Source: Mesostigma viride
Lineage: Eukaryota > Streptophyta > Mesostigmatophyceae > Mesostigmatales > Mesostigmataceae
Assembly: GCA_009746045.1 (NCBI GenBank)
Contig: RPFO01000667.1
Location: 3,980,273 to 4,044,272 of the forward strand
Length of the DNA stretch: 64,000 nt
Direction: 5' to 3'
Position numbers and translations under genes: made by a program. Positions 51,178 to 62,449 of this stretch are shown piece after piece. Under the pieces are notes generated by a model, which worked only from the letters and a program-made list of their open reading frames with translations, was not told the origin of the DNA and did no database searches. The stretch's first letter is position 1. Every line of letters begins with the position of its first letter.

Positions 51178-51916
51178 CTCTTGCAGTTGAACTCTTGCAG
51201 CGTTTATTGGTCAAAGACTATGACCGAGCCATTATGCTCCGTCAAGTCCGATGTTTTTTGCAACGTCACCCACATCTGTTCGGTGCTGCCCCTTGGCACA
51301 AGCTCTACAAACAGGTCGTGGACCGGCTGGATCGCATAGTATCTCCGCACATCTGAACCCTGTGATGCCAGATCTCCTTTGCGGCCGTTCCGAGCTTGGC
51401 ACTGGATTCGTTGTCCACATCGTCGCGTCGCTGCCGCAACACGATGTTTTCTGGCATCCGCGGGCTTTTGGTTCCCGCCGCACATTTGAAAGTGCTGTCC
51501 TCCGGCTTTTTGCCTTTGCACCGTGTGCAGTTCTTGGACGTTTGGAATCATGGCATGGCTAACGTGATGACTGACTAGCTAGACCTTTTCAGTGGTTTTC
51601 CATTTGCGGGTATTTCCTCGTAAATGGTGGGAGAGCGATCGCAGCAATGGTGCTCACCACTAGACACTCCCGGCCAGTTAGGCTAGAAACACACGCCCTG
51701 ATCAAGCATGCTGTTTCCGGCCCCACCGTCTAGGTCATCTAGTCGCTCCACACGTAAGCCAGCCATAATTTCAATGCACAAGGATACACATTTCCATCAC
51801 CATTCATCTTCATCATCCTGAACGACTCGAAAACGCGGAAAAGATAACGGCAGGCTCGAGCTACCATGGTCCGGATTCTCCCGATTTCTGGCCTGCGCTG
51901 GTTGTCTCTTTGATAA
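51178..51916 (+). mobile_element. Penelope-like element, 5'-truncated copy 2
   Basis: Nearly identical to 31939-32672, flanked by CATAA (51173-51177 and 51917-51921). It encodes only the last roughly 55 codons of the RT (LLQRLLVKDYDRAIM... to VSPHI) and then the 3' UTR. It lies between pol and the third ORF of chromovirus B, in opposite orientation. ACTCTTGCAG is duplicated at the 5' junction. Confidence 0.85.
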
Positions 51917-51940
51917 CATAAGAGAGGAGAAGGCCTACAA

Positions 51941-52057
51941 CTAGAGCTTGTGCAGGGTTTTATATTCCTGCAGCAGGCGACTACACCCATCTAGCTCACT
52001 CTCCGTATACCAAACCTTATCTACTTCACTACGAGCATACATCCACTTCACTTTATA
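51941..52057 (-). pseudogene. Chromovirus B chromodomain C-terminal part
   Basis: Minus strand: YKVKWMYARSEVDKVWYTES and ELDGCSRLLQEYKTLHKL then TAG at 51943-51941. Separated from the rest of integrase by the insertion at 52062-53833. Confidence 0.85.
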
Positions 52058-52061
52058 CTGA

Positions 52062-53833
52062 TGTTAATCAGCCGGCCGTCCTAAATTTAGGACTTCGTCC
52101 TAAAAAGTCCTAAGGTCACTATAACTGAGGTACCGGGCAGGGGGGGTCACTATATGGTCCATACCCCTAGTGGACCGTGACCTCCAAGATGTACTCTACC
52201 CGTGATACCGGTACATCGTACCCGGATTCCGTACCGGGTACCGGGTAGATGCGCGGGAATGTACGTACCTCGACCAAAAATATAGAGATTTTGGGCCAAG
52301 TGGGTGCGGGAATGATGTGCGGCGGATATGGCGACCTGACAAATATGGGCGGCATTTTCACGTGAGCTTATCGTTTTGGGCGCCCAGTAGCAAGAACGAA
52401 AGCTTGGTACTTATGCTTAAAGGGTCTGAATTTGGTTACGAAATTATTTGCGTTTGCATGTGTAGCACGGCTGCTCAACATGAGTAGGTCACAGATCGCC
52501 TGCGCCCGGACGGTCGATTTTGAGCACAAACATGTCAGTGCGTGAGGAAACGTTGCCCGCACCAGGCCAGGCAGTTTTTGCGCTTGATTTTAATCGTAGT
52601 ATAGAGTTTGGAAACGGTATATCTGACAAGGGAGCGCCCGGGCCTGGGTGTTCTTGCCCGAAGTTTACTGTCGACCATTTTACAGAACGTCAAGGCTGGG
52701 TAGCGAGCGCACGTGACAGGACTTGTCTTTTTATCTCTCTTGGGCCTAGAACAATGCTCCGGCGTGTCTTACGTTACTTTCGAACCATTTTGTAAGTTTG
52801 GCTGCGTTCTTGTGCCGGAAAGCTGGCTGGCTGCGGATATCCGCGATTCTTAATGCATCCACCTGGACGTGGCGACGTAACAAGCAGTTTTGTGCCGGGT
52901 TCTCTCTGTGGTTAGGTGTAAGGGGTAGCGTAGTCGTAGCAGTAAGTGTCAGCCGGCTATGCCTGAAAGACAGGACAGTTTCTGTGCATGTACATGGCTT
53001 ACGTAGTTGGTTTACAGCATGTACCTTCTATCGTCGCAAGCTTCCTTGTTCGCTGCTGCTAAGTTACGCATGCTTCCCAGCTATGTTACGGTTGCGTTCA
53101 TTATCAGCCATGGGCCCATCGCTTGCAGTTGTTCTAGCTGTTCTTATGCTGCCTATATGTGATGCTTTTACAGCCCCCCCCCCCCTAGAATGCATGCAAA
53201 GTGTGGCATGTTGGACAGTGCCCTTTAACAACTTCATCTGGCTGCTATCCTGTGTAAGTTGCCATACAAATGTGGTGTCCTCTCCTTCCTGGGTGGTGGC
53301 CAGCATGCCCGTGACGTTAAACAAGCTATGGTATATGCTTGGAGAGAGTTTGCCGTAAGGGGTGGGTCATGTTCAAGCCAGGCAACCTCAGCAACCATAC
53401 ACCCTTATATTGCATGATCTGCCCCATCTGTGACACCGTTAGGCACACGTATATATACGTGCAGCCACAGCACGGTACGGCCTTGTTATACGCTGCCCCA
53501 CCTCCCCAAGGCCGCGTAGGGTCCCGTGGGGCCCTGAGGATTGGTAAGAAGCTCATGGGACTGCGTGGGTGGCGTGGTGATGGGTGATATACATGGTGGT
53601 CCTAAAAAGTCCTAGTTTCAATTTTGGGCCATTTTTTTCGTTCGAGGTCTGCCATGGGGCAGGGCCAGTTTTGGTACTAAACGTCGTAATTTGAACCTAG
53701 GTCTTTGATAGAAATTAAAAAACTATATTATTTCTCAGTGGCACAAATGGCAGGGTCAAATGTTACTGTTTACATGATTAAATACGCATTCCCCAGCGTC
53801 CTAAATTTAGGACTTTTTGCAGGCTTTTGGACA
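52062..53833. mobile_element. Unclassified 1.77 kb element, TGT...ACA, 4 bp duplication
   Basis: It splits the chromodomain and is flanked by CTGA (52058-52061 and 53834-53837). The ends are imperfect inverted repeats (TGTTAATCAGCCGGCC versus TGTCCAAAAGCCTGC), each followed by the palindrome CCTAAATTTAGG. More TCCTAAAAAGTCCTA copies lie at 52103-52115 and 53598-53612. A frame of 186 codons (52798-53358) has no known motif. It could be a DNA transposon with 4 bp duplications or a solo LTR (TG...CA, 4-5 bp). Confidence 0.65.
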
Positions 53834-53837
53834 CTGA

Positions 53838-55243
53838 CGCTGGGTACCGCGGCCCTTTTTGATATCTCTATGGGCCACGATGCTTTCTACTTCGTCTTCT
53901 ACTTCCCCAGTGTCAGGGTTATGCTCTAAAGGGGCAGGCGCTAACTCCCTGCCAGCGAACGTACTAGGATGGTACAGTTTAAGCTGGCTCCTATGGAAGG
54001 TGTTTGAATGCGTTTGCCAGGAGGTAGGGATATCGACTTTATATAAGAAATTTCCTACCCTAGACAACACATGGAAGGGTCCTAAGAAGGCGGGCCTAAG
54101 TTTGACCTTCAGTTCTGCTTCAAACTTATGAGCAAAACGGCCAACACGGGGGCCTTCTACTAATACTAGATCTCCTATTTCTATCTCAGGTGCTCGTCTA
54201 TCTAAGGAGGCACGCAACCTAGCAAGGTACTTAGCCTGAGCTTTTTGGTACCCTGAGATCGCGTGGTCATGAGCAGTTTTCATTCTATCTAGTAAGGACT
54301 GTACACCTTCTACGGTATCTCGGGACACATCATCCTTGTCCCGTAGAGGACTAGCTAAGAGAGAGGTAGGGGTAAGGGGCTGTCTACCAGTATCTAAGAA
54401 GAAGGGCGTATATCCATGCGCAGCTTGGGGACAATTGTTGAGGGAGAACTCTACCAAACATAAATAATCCTCCCAATCACTACCTGAGCCATTAACATAG
54501 TGCCTAAGCGCTTCTTCTACTACTCTATTAAGACGCTCTACTAAATGAGAGGAGGAGGAGTGGTAGGCAGTACCGTAGGTAACCTTGGTACCGATGGCAG
54601 CGAAAAACTGCTGCCAAAAATCTGAGGTAAATAATTTATCCTTATCACTAATAAACTGCCTACTCAATCCATGATATCTATATACATTATTGAGGTATAG
54701 GCATGCGCAATCACGTGCGGTGAGTTCTAAAGGACACGGCACAAGATGGCACATACGAGTAAAACGATCTATGAACACAAGGATTTGGGCATTGCCCCTA
54801 TCATTCTTTCTAAAAGGTCCTACAAAATCCATCATGATAGAATCCCAAGGCATGATAGGGTCAGGCAAGGTCCTAGGTTCTGCTATCTGTCCTACATTAT
54901 TGGGTTTCATTTCCTGGCAAGATTGACAAGTTCTAACATACTCATCTACATCCTTATAAAGGGAAGGCCAGTAATAAGAGCGGGCTACTAGGTCCCGTAC
55001 CCGTTTACCACCCTGATGAGCAGCTAAGTCATGCAACTCAAAGAGCAAGGAGGAGCGACAGATAGGAGGGACATACAGGCGCCATTGAGGGGGAGAATCT
55101 GCTATCTGCACATATAAAAACCCACCTACAAATTTACAAGGGTGCTTGCCTAATTGTTGGGGATGTGCAGCAATGGCAGCTAATGCTTCCGGCTCAGTGG
55201 CCGTAAATCTACTAATAAGGCGTTCAAGATCAGAGGTAGGCAT
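53838..55243 (-). pseudogene. Chromovirus B integrase with chromodomain start
   Basis: Minus strand. The uninterrupted frame from MPTSDLERL carries HHCC (HDLAAHQGG...CQSCQEMK), the catalytic core (SIMMDFVGP, FISDKDKLF, SSSHLVERLNRVVEE), GPRVGRFAHKFEAEL and the first chromodomain strand VESIVAHRDIKKGRGTQRQ. It is the intact reference that shows the SINE in copy A. It ends where the 1.77 kb element is inserted. Confidence 0.9.
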
Positions 55244-55353
55244 CGCTACAGAAGTATCCAGAACAGGTTTAAAGAGATCTCCTACCGCCTTGCCAAAGAG
55301 AAGGGGAGGTCCTAGAGGGACTACGTTTTCATAAGACTTTCCTGACCTAGTCG

Positions 55354-56085
55354 CTATATGGCTAAGCGGTATAGAAATTTTATTTTTCCCCTCCCCCCCA
55401 CCGAGGCCACGGGAAGGGCCTCACACGGGAGAGAGAGTCCTACGTGAGAAAGGAGATCAGGCATGCGAACAGCTGTATGAAAGAGGTAGGCATAGGATTC
55501 ATCATCAGGTAGTTCACCATAAGGGGTTACACCCATAGTAGTAGGAACTAGAGTAGTATTGAGAACATCAAGGTCCTCGAAGAAGGAATAGTCTGCACGA
55601 CGAGAGAGTGCATCTGGTACTATGTTATCTACACCCTTGACATACTGAAGTTTAAAAGGGGAAAACTGTGCTAAAAATTCCATCCAGCGTGCTTGCCGAG
55701 GGGTAAGGTTGGGTTGGGAGAGAAGATGGGTTAGGGGACGATGATCCGTTTGGATAACTAACCTATAAGGATCTAGCTCACAGGGTTCATTCAGGCAGAC
55801 ATCAAATTGAGCACCTTTAAGGAAGTGCTGCCACGCGTGGCAACAATACACCACAGCTAAGAGTTCCTGCTGGTGGACGGGATAGTTACGCTCCGCAGGG
55901 AGCATTGTCCTAGAGATATACTCAATTGGCTGTAAGCCCTGACCCTGATCCTGGAGAAGGACACCACCTATAGCTACTTTACTAGCATCTGTAGCCACAA
56001 CAAAGGGTTTAGTAGTATCCGGTAGGATGAGTACAGGAGGGGAAAGGAGTAGGGATTTTAGGCACTGAAAAGCCGACTGACATTC
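55354..56085 (-). pseudogene. Chromovirus B RNase H and spacer
   Basis: Minus strand: MATDASKVAIGGVLLQDQ, NYPVHQQELLAVVYCCHAW, QTDHRPLTHLLSQPN, GVDNIVPDALSRRADYSF. It has the D-E-D type pattern of LTR-retrotransposon RNase H. It is separated from the RT by the tandem dimer inserted at 56086. Confidence 0.88.
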
Positions 56086-57467
56086 GGGGTTCTTTGAACG
56101 GAGTTTCTTCTATACGTGAATGCGGGAACAAGAGGCCGCTGGATGAGCGGCTTATAGGTCGCAGTGTTTACTCGTAGCTGTTTGGCTAGAGCTTTTGTGA
56201 TTAGTAGATGCAATATAGTGCATGGTTGAAAAATGAATTAAATAAAATGTGCGTTCCGCGCTTGGGTTGATTATACCCGGGCGGAACGGGGCGTGAGGTG
56301 CAGTGCCCCTGAAAAGAACAACCTACGCATTATTTAATACTAGCCGTGCAGATTCGGGATATTCTACCCCCGGTCTGTACGGTTAGCGTCTTACTAGCAT
56401 CCACTAAACATAAGGGTTTAATGACGTCAGTTAGCTAGGGATAAGGGAGGTTTTGCGACTAAAAGCCGCTCTGGCTGGTTTTGTCGGCCTCTTTCTTTGC
56501 TCGTTGTCGTTGCGGCGGCAGCCGCAGCTATGGGTGCTGCGGAGCAAAATCCCAAAAGCACTGGTTGCACTGGCCACTTGGCCAGTGGTGAGACTTCCAG
56601 TTGTTAACCGGCCAGGCGTAGTTCCTCGCCCGGTTAACTAAAAGAAAAGAAAAAGATTACCTCCGGTCCGCACCTTTTCCCCAGCTTGGGGTCTTTGGTG
56701 GGCCGGATGCCGTGACAGGTGCTCAACTGTCGCTTGGTCGGCCCAGTGCGCGAGCTGGTGCTCCGTACCTGGGGATGCTTGCACCCCGGGTTGGAGCCGG
56801 ATGGCTGGCACTGGCGACCCGTGTCTCGGTCCGCGGCCTGCGGCTTTTTCTTCGGAAATTGCTGCTGGCCAGCAAACTTTGCAATTGCCTTCCGCCGAGG
56901 GGGGGTGGTTGGGGCTGGGGACGGCGATGGGAAAAGCGTCTAAGCTAGAAATTTTTTCCCCACGCATAGAAACCTCGGGGGGGAATGCGGTCTTGGCTGA
57001 ACGGACTCTCGTTCAGCCAGGTGCCTGGGGCTGTGGCCTCGGGCATCCGGGCTGGCGGGGCCTGGGCTAGGTCCACGTTTTTTCTCGAAGCACCCCGGGT
57101 CTATGGGGAGACGGCCATAGCGGTACCGACTCGGGGCCCCGAGAGGGGTCATGATAGGCTGGCCGTGCGCAATCGCAGTGCAAATGCGCTGGGCCTTTTT
57201 GGGCCTGGCCATGCATCCACAGCCGCCGGGCACACGCCTCCCGATGTGGGGGGCTCCCGTTTTGCGGCAGGGCGGTCACTTGTGACAACAAGCAAGGTGG
57301 AGTGCGGCTTCAAGGGAAAGCCAGGGCGGGGGTGATTGGGCAACGTACTTCATGAAGGGCCTTGAACGGCGTGCCTCCGGGCATGTCAATTAGTGTCACA
57401 TGTATGCTTCCACTTATTGTTTTAATGAAGATGCTGGTTTTTGTGGGAGCTACGTGGGACATGAATC
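56086..57467. other. Tandem dimer 2, unit 1 (full unit, A-B-C), unknown mobile element
   Basis: A (56086-56502), unique B (56503-57337) and C (57338-57467). A and C recur at 57468-57884 and 57918-58047. The whole dimer is inserted in the chromovirus B RT/RNase H junction, with GGGGTTCTTTG at one end, GGGACATGAA at the other, and TC at all three boundaries. No inverted repeats. B contains GC-rich inverted repeats (for example around 56586-56634, GGCCAGTGG and CCGGTTAAC). Encodes no recognised protein. Confidence 0.65.
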
Positions 57468-57808
57468 GGGGTTCTTTGAACGGAGTTTCTTCTATACGTG
57501 AATGCGGGAACAAGAGGCCGCTGGATGAGCGGCTTATAGGTCGCAGTGTTTACTCGTAGCTGTTTGGCTAGAGCTTTTGTGATTAGTAGATGCAATATAG
57601 TGCATGGTTGAAAAATGAATTAAATAAAATGTGCGTTCCGCGCTTGGGTTGATTATACCCGGGCGGAACGGGGCGTGAGGTGCAGTGCCCCTGAAAAGAA
57701 CAACCTACGCATTATTTAATACTAGCCGTGCAGATTCGGGATATTCTACCCCCGGTCTGTACGGTTAGCGTCTTACTAGCATCCACTAAACATAAGGGTT
57801 TAATGACG

Positions 57809-58042
57809 TCAGTTAGCTAGGGATAAGGGAGGTTTTGCGACTAAAAGCCGCTCTGGCTGGTTTTGTCGGCCTCTTTCTTTGCTCCCCACCCACCCACCCT
57901 TGTCTTGGTTGCCTCTAGGGCAACGTACTTCATGAAGGGCCTTGAACGGCGTGCCTCCGGGCATGTCAATTAGTGTCACATGTATGCTTCCACTTATTGT
58001 TTTAATGAAGATGCTGGTTTTTGTGGGAGCTACGTGGGACAT
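57809..58042 (-). CDS. Small ORF with ubiquitin-like beginning, across the linker
   Basis: 77 codons on the minus strand, starting ATG five bases inside the unit end. Residues about 7-22 (TKTSIFIKTISGSIHV) resemble the first beta hairpin of ubiquitin (IFVKTLTGKTI), then IDMPGGTPFKALHEV. It continues through the G4 linker (GGWVG) into A. In unit 1 the same start (57462) is followed by a different end (ITPALAFP) because B is present. The ubiquitin-like match is short; it could be chance. No Gly-Gly tail. Confidence 0.3.
   Translation of the reverse strand: MSHVAPTKTSIFIKTISGSIHVTLIDMPGGTPFKALHEVRCPRGNQDKGGWVGSKERGRQNQPERLLVAKPPLSLAN
57885..57899 (-). other. G-quadruplex motif (GGGT)3GGG at the deletion junction of dimer 2
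   Basis: The minus strand reads GGGTGGGTGGGTGGG, identical to 2706-2692, and lies at the equivalent point of the second unit. Confidence 0.8.
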
Positions 58043-58047
58043 GAATC

Positions 58048-59466
58048 ACTATTCCAAACAAAGGGGATATCCTTCTTTAATAAATGGTTAATAGGGGCTG
58101 CTATAGTTGCGAAACGCGGGATAAAACGCCTATAGTAAGAAGCAATTCCTAGGAAACTACGTACACCTTTAACGTCGGTAGGAGTAGGCCATTCCTGAAT
58201 TGACTTAGTTTTATCCGGGTCGGTAGCGACCCCGGCATCTGACAGAACGTGCCCTAAAAATGGGACACTCCTACCCGAACGAACTTTAGCACGGCGCGCC
58301 CACAAAGAATTTTCAGCCATTATTTCTAATACTTTCTTTAAATCACGTAGGTGCGTTTCAAAATCAGGAGAGTAAATAAGAATATCATCTAAGTAAGCTT
58401 GAGCACAAGAACGGTCATGCTCAGATAAAGAAACAGAGGAGAAGGAAGGATCCTTTAGATCAGAGGACACCTGAGGAAGGTGAGAATTTCCCATAACAGG
58501 TCTAAGCACTTCATTCATTAACATTTGAAAAGAGGCAGGCGAGTTACAGAGTCCCATAGCCGCTACTCTAAACTGGTAATGACCAAAAGGGGTAGCAAAG
58601 GCGGTTTTATGGCAATCCTCAGGAGCTATCCGCAACTGCCAAAAACCATCCGCACAATCCAGTACTGTGAAACAAGTGGAACCTTTAACCTTATTAAATA
58701 TATCATCAATACGAGGTAGAGGGTATTTAGACTTCACAGTAATATCATTCAACTTCCTATAATCAGTAACTAGGCGAAACTTGCCATTTGGCTTAGGAAC
58801 TAACAGGACACCAGCTGAGTAGGGGGAGTTACTAGGCTCTATCAATCCTGCTTCTAATAATGACACTAAAATCTGTTTTAGTTCCTTTAACTCGGTAGGG
58901 CCCATTCTATACATCGGAGAGTGCGTAGGAACTGCACCGTCCTTGATAACTACACGGTGTAAAACAGAACGAGGAGGAGGATAAGAAGGAGTCTTTTCTT
59001 CAAAAACCTTTGAGGAATCTATCACAGCCATGTATCTTACTATTTCATTTTCAGTAAATCCCACTCCTATTGTATCCACTGTGTTTATATCTATATCCAC
59101 ACTATTATTAGTGATAGGTATCTCCTGTACTTCTAACTGAAGGAACATACATAATAAATATCCATATTCCTTTAGTTCAGAACGCAACTCATCATTGGAC
59201 ATTAATACTTCAGGTATAGGTCTTACAGGAGGATCAACAGGTGTAGGAGGAGTAATATCTACCAAGGATAAATTTTCCAATCTATAATGACGTTCAGGTA
59301 CCCAGTAAGAGCTATCTGGAAACCAAATGACCATGGTATCATAATTAATAGTAATCTTATTATCCTGGTGCCAATCTAATCCTAGTAATACATCAGCGGT
59401 AGTGATAGGGCCTATAGTGGCCGTCAGGTTGACAGTACGTCCTTGTATAACCATGGGAAGGGACAC
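58048..59466 (-). pseudogene. Chromovirus B protease end, linker and reverse transcriptase
   Basis: Minus strand: protease C-terminus (GRTVNLTATIG, DVLLGLDWHQD), a linker absent from copy A, then RT: RMGPTELKELKQILVSLLEAG, KFRLVTDYRKLND, GFWQLRIA, AYLDDILIYS (catalytic YLDD), FLGHVLSDAG, GVRSFLGIASYYRRFIP. It ends at NSD where the dimer is inserted. This is the best-preserved RT of the family in the window. Confidence 0.9.
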
Positions 59467-59700
59467 CGTACCCGGGGAATGACTGGTGCGACCATCAGCA
59501 TAATGAACAGTAACGGGTTTGGTGTGAGGGGTAGGGACTAGTCCTAAACGCCTAACTAGGGCTCGCTCACAAAGGAGCTAGCCGCACCGCTATCTACCAA
59601 CACAGAGACATTCAAGAGTTCATCAGCATGCAAGAAGGGTCTACAACAGTGTGAGGGACGGTTAAACCACCATTCAAGAACATAAGAGGACGCACACGTA
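59467..59700 (-). pseudogene. Chromovirus B protease N-terminal part, frameshifted
   Basis: Minus strand: VLVDSGAASSFVSEP then a shift. Copy A has GAGGCCCTAG where copy B has GAGCCCTAG-like sequence, so a small deletion near 59565 breaks the protease after the catalytic DSGA. Confidence 0.7.
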
Positions 59701-59808
59701 GTGGTAGGGAAGATTCAGCTCCTACAGAGGTTATAAAAACAGGCAGGCAAAAATTTTTATCTGGGGTACTATCTAAGGACCTGTCCAGGTTACCCCCGGC
59801 TGACAGGC

Positions 59809-61550
59809 CTACTGTTCCCCCTCCCCCCCCAAATCCATAGGAACTAACCCCGAAGAAGACCCTGGCGAAAAAGCCACTGCTGGAGGGTCACGAGGGAGCG
59901 AAGAGGGTGCGGGAGCCTGATTATCATAGGGGAACCCTGGGGATCCTGTCTGCACAGCATTCAGCCTACTAGGGGTAGCTGAAGGAATGCGTCCTGAAGT
60001 AGGACGAATAGGAGCACGCTGAGGGGTACGAGGAGGGCGAGCGTCGGGATGAGGGGGAGCACCCGAAAGGAACTTGGGGCACTCACGTTTAAGATGACCT
60101 ACTTCCTTACAATGATAGCATGTGATATGAGAGACATCAAGGGCTGAAAGGTCAGTAACACAGATATCTAATTCTTCTACATAGGAGTTCTCCTCCTCAG
60201 GGGTAAGGATAATATTATTAATACGGGAACGGGTAGGAAGAGAAGGGGTGGTGAAGAAATCTGCTACACGCAAGAGATGCTGGCGCACATGCTTGAGGGG
60301 CAGATCAGTAAAACGGTAGGCAGAGAACTGGCGCTTGACTTCACGTAATAAGGGTCTACTGAGGCCTTGGAGGAAGCGAGCACGTACTTCTGCACCCGAC
60401 AAATCCCTAATTCGTACCATCTGAGCATCAAACTCTTTCATATACTCCTTAAATGATTTAGTACCCTGCTGCAAGGTACCAAAGGCTAATCTATCCTGCC
60501 AATCTGAATCAGGAGGGACTAAATGGTTCTCTAAACGCTTAAACAATTCTGCTACAGAGTTAGGGTAGGCATGAGAGGCCAAAGACTCACACTGAATGAG
60601 GTTAGCAAGCTCAGGAGTAATACAGGTTGTAAGATAGTGAGGAACTAATACAGCATCAGAAAGACGCCATCTATTATGATTCTGCCACGACTCCGTGTTC
60701 TGGGTAAGCAACATAATAAAGGTGAAAAACTGTTGAGGGGTAGACTTGACATCCAGCTTGGGAAGGTTAGCAAAGAGGGGAAGAGCAGGGGGCTTAGGGG
60801 GATTAGAAGAGTCAGTTTTTCCCATAGGGCCACTATCTTCCACTGCTACATAAGCGGGATAGAAGGAAGGAAGAGGAAAAGTCTTGGGTAGGGGTCTAGA
60901 AGGGGCCACCGTTTCAGGCTGGTGCCCATAAGAGAAGGGGACAGTATATTGCTCACGAAGAGAGGAATAGGCAAAATGATCATAATTTCTGTCATCTAAG
61001 GGCATGGTGCTGAAATCACTATTAACTTCTAAATCAGCCACACGGGTAGGGACCTGGGCTGCCTCATAGGCCGTCTCAGGGTAGGACCAGGAAGCAGGTG
61101 GGTAAAAGGGAACTGCACTAGGGCGCCCAGAAGGACCGACAGGGGCAGAGGCACGACCCGTGTTAAGAGCAGGCATGGAAGGCACAGGGTGGGAAGGAGG
61201 CCTAAAAACATTGTTAGTTAGTGAGGACCTGCTGGAGGGTTGAGCCAAGGTTGCAGGAGGGGCAGGGGCCTGGTTCAGGGTAAGGGAAGGGTCATCACTA
61301 AATCTGACTTGCATACGTTGACGTTGTTCATAGGTAGGAGGGGTAAGTGAGGGACGACGGCGACCATCAGCAAAGGAGAAGGAGGTGAGGCACGAAGATT
61401 ACCTTGAGGAGTGAGATGGTGCACCGTTTCAAGTGAGTCCCGTCGGTTACCACGATTGTTGTTATGGTTGTTATTATTATTATTATTATTATTACTCATA
61501 GTAGGAGTATTGGTAGGTATAGGCGACATGTTACCACCCACTGGATCCAT
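59809..61550 (-). pseudogene. Chromovirus B gag
   Basis: Minus strand. Starts MDPVGGNMSPIPT with an Asn-rich run, shifts frame near 61370 after RASPPSP, and is then open for 501 codons: a Pro-rich region, the gag core (FANLPKLDVKSTPQQFF, WQDRLAFGTLQQGTKSFKEYM), the zinc knuckle CYHCKEVGHLKRECPKF (CX2CX4HX4C) and a tail ending MDLGGEGEQ. It shows the uninterrupted knuckle that marks the 7419 insertion site of copy A. Confidence 0.88.
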
Positions 61551-61673
61551 TTTTATTTAAGTAAATGATCAAAATCTAACTGAAAGCAACAAGGATAAAG
61601 GACAAGGCCTAATATAAGGCAAGGAAAGAAAAGGAAAAGATTTTAATGGCTTAAAAGAAGGAAACAATTTAAA

Positions 61674-62066
61674 TCAATCCTTTTTAACAACAGTAATGGA
61701 TAGGGAACCGAATTCTAAGGTGAGAGGAGTATCTAAGCTAGATGAGGATGCAGCCCTCTTAGGGGGAGACGAAGGAGGGGTAGCAAAATCTAGAGCTTCT
61801 ACAGGAGGGCGACCATGAGGAGTAGAACGTACGTGTAGGCCTAGATCTGATACGCTATGGTCTATAAGGAATTGTTGAGCTTCCTCGAAGGTAACAAATT
61901 TCTTATACCTAATTACATTATATGTACGATTTTGCACTATCTTCCTAGCATCTGACCAAGAGAGGAAAATGGCTGACCATTGAGGGGTAATAACTACGTA
62001 ATACTTAGCTAAACTATTATCACTAGATGAATGGGAAGGCGCAGTAAAAACACGACGTTGACTCAT
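61674..62066 (-). CDS. RNase H1-type hybrid-binding domain protein, copy B
   Basis: 130 codons, open, nearly identical at protein level to copy A (5435-5827). KYYVVITPQWSAIFLSW and YKKFVTFEEAQQFL are preserved. Differences I see: Val to Ile before RYKKF and Tyr to Asp after QQFLI. Retention in two otherwise decayed copies suggests recent function. Binding of RNA/DNA hybrids is expected from the family; its job in the element is not known. Confidence 0.78.
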   Translation of the reverse strand: MSQRRVFTAPSHSSSDNSLAKYYVVITPQWSAIFLSWSDARKIVQNRTYNVIRYKKFVTFEEAQQFLIDHSVSDLGLHVRSTPHGRPPVEALDFATPPSSPPKRAASSSSLDTPLTLEFGSLSITVVKKD

Positions 62067-62449
62067 GATAACTCACCTGGCGTGTCTTGTGATGTCAAGC
62101 TAGACGAGGTAGGGGTAGGCGACTTAGCTGGACGATCTGGATCACCGAAAGAAGAAGGAGGGCGGAAGTTTCCAGCTCTCGTCCTAAGTCAGCGGCCGGA
62201 TATCCAGCGCTCGTCCTAACACAGCGCCCCGTAACTCTGCGGGTGCGGCCGTCTAATAAAGCAGCAGCACAAGGAAAAAGGTGTAGGTACTGCGACGCTA
62301 ATCGTCTCCGAACAGTAATACTCCCCTATCTAAGACAGGAAACAACCGTAAGCAGGAAAACAAGGCGAAGGACAGGCTAACTACGAAAGGATTTATCCGC
62401 TGCGAGCAGGTCTAGCTTCTAGGTAGAGCGTGTCCCGAAACGGGCAGCA

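Larger units (their letters stand above)
57468..58047. other. Tandem dimer 2, unit 2 (internally deleted, A-linker-C)
   Basis: A and C are joined by a 33 bp linker starting CCCACCCACCCACCC in place of the 835 bp B. The architecture, order and linker motif are the same as at 2400-2908, although A/C and P/Q are otherwise different sequences. The text just before the linker is also similar (GGCCT...TTTGC...CTCCC). Confidence 0.65.

Noticed and set aside
52798-53358. 186-codon plus-strand frame inside the TGT...ACA element
   Set aside because: No motif, odd composition (Cys/Trp-rich), overlapped by other frames; likely chance.
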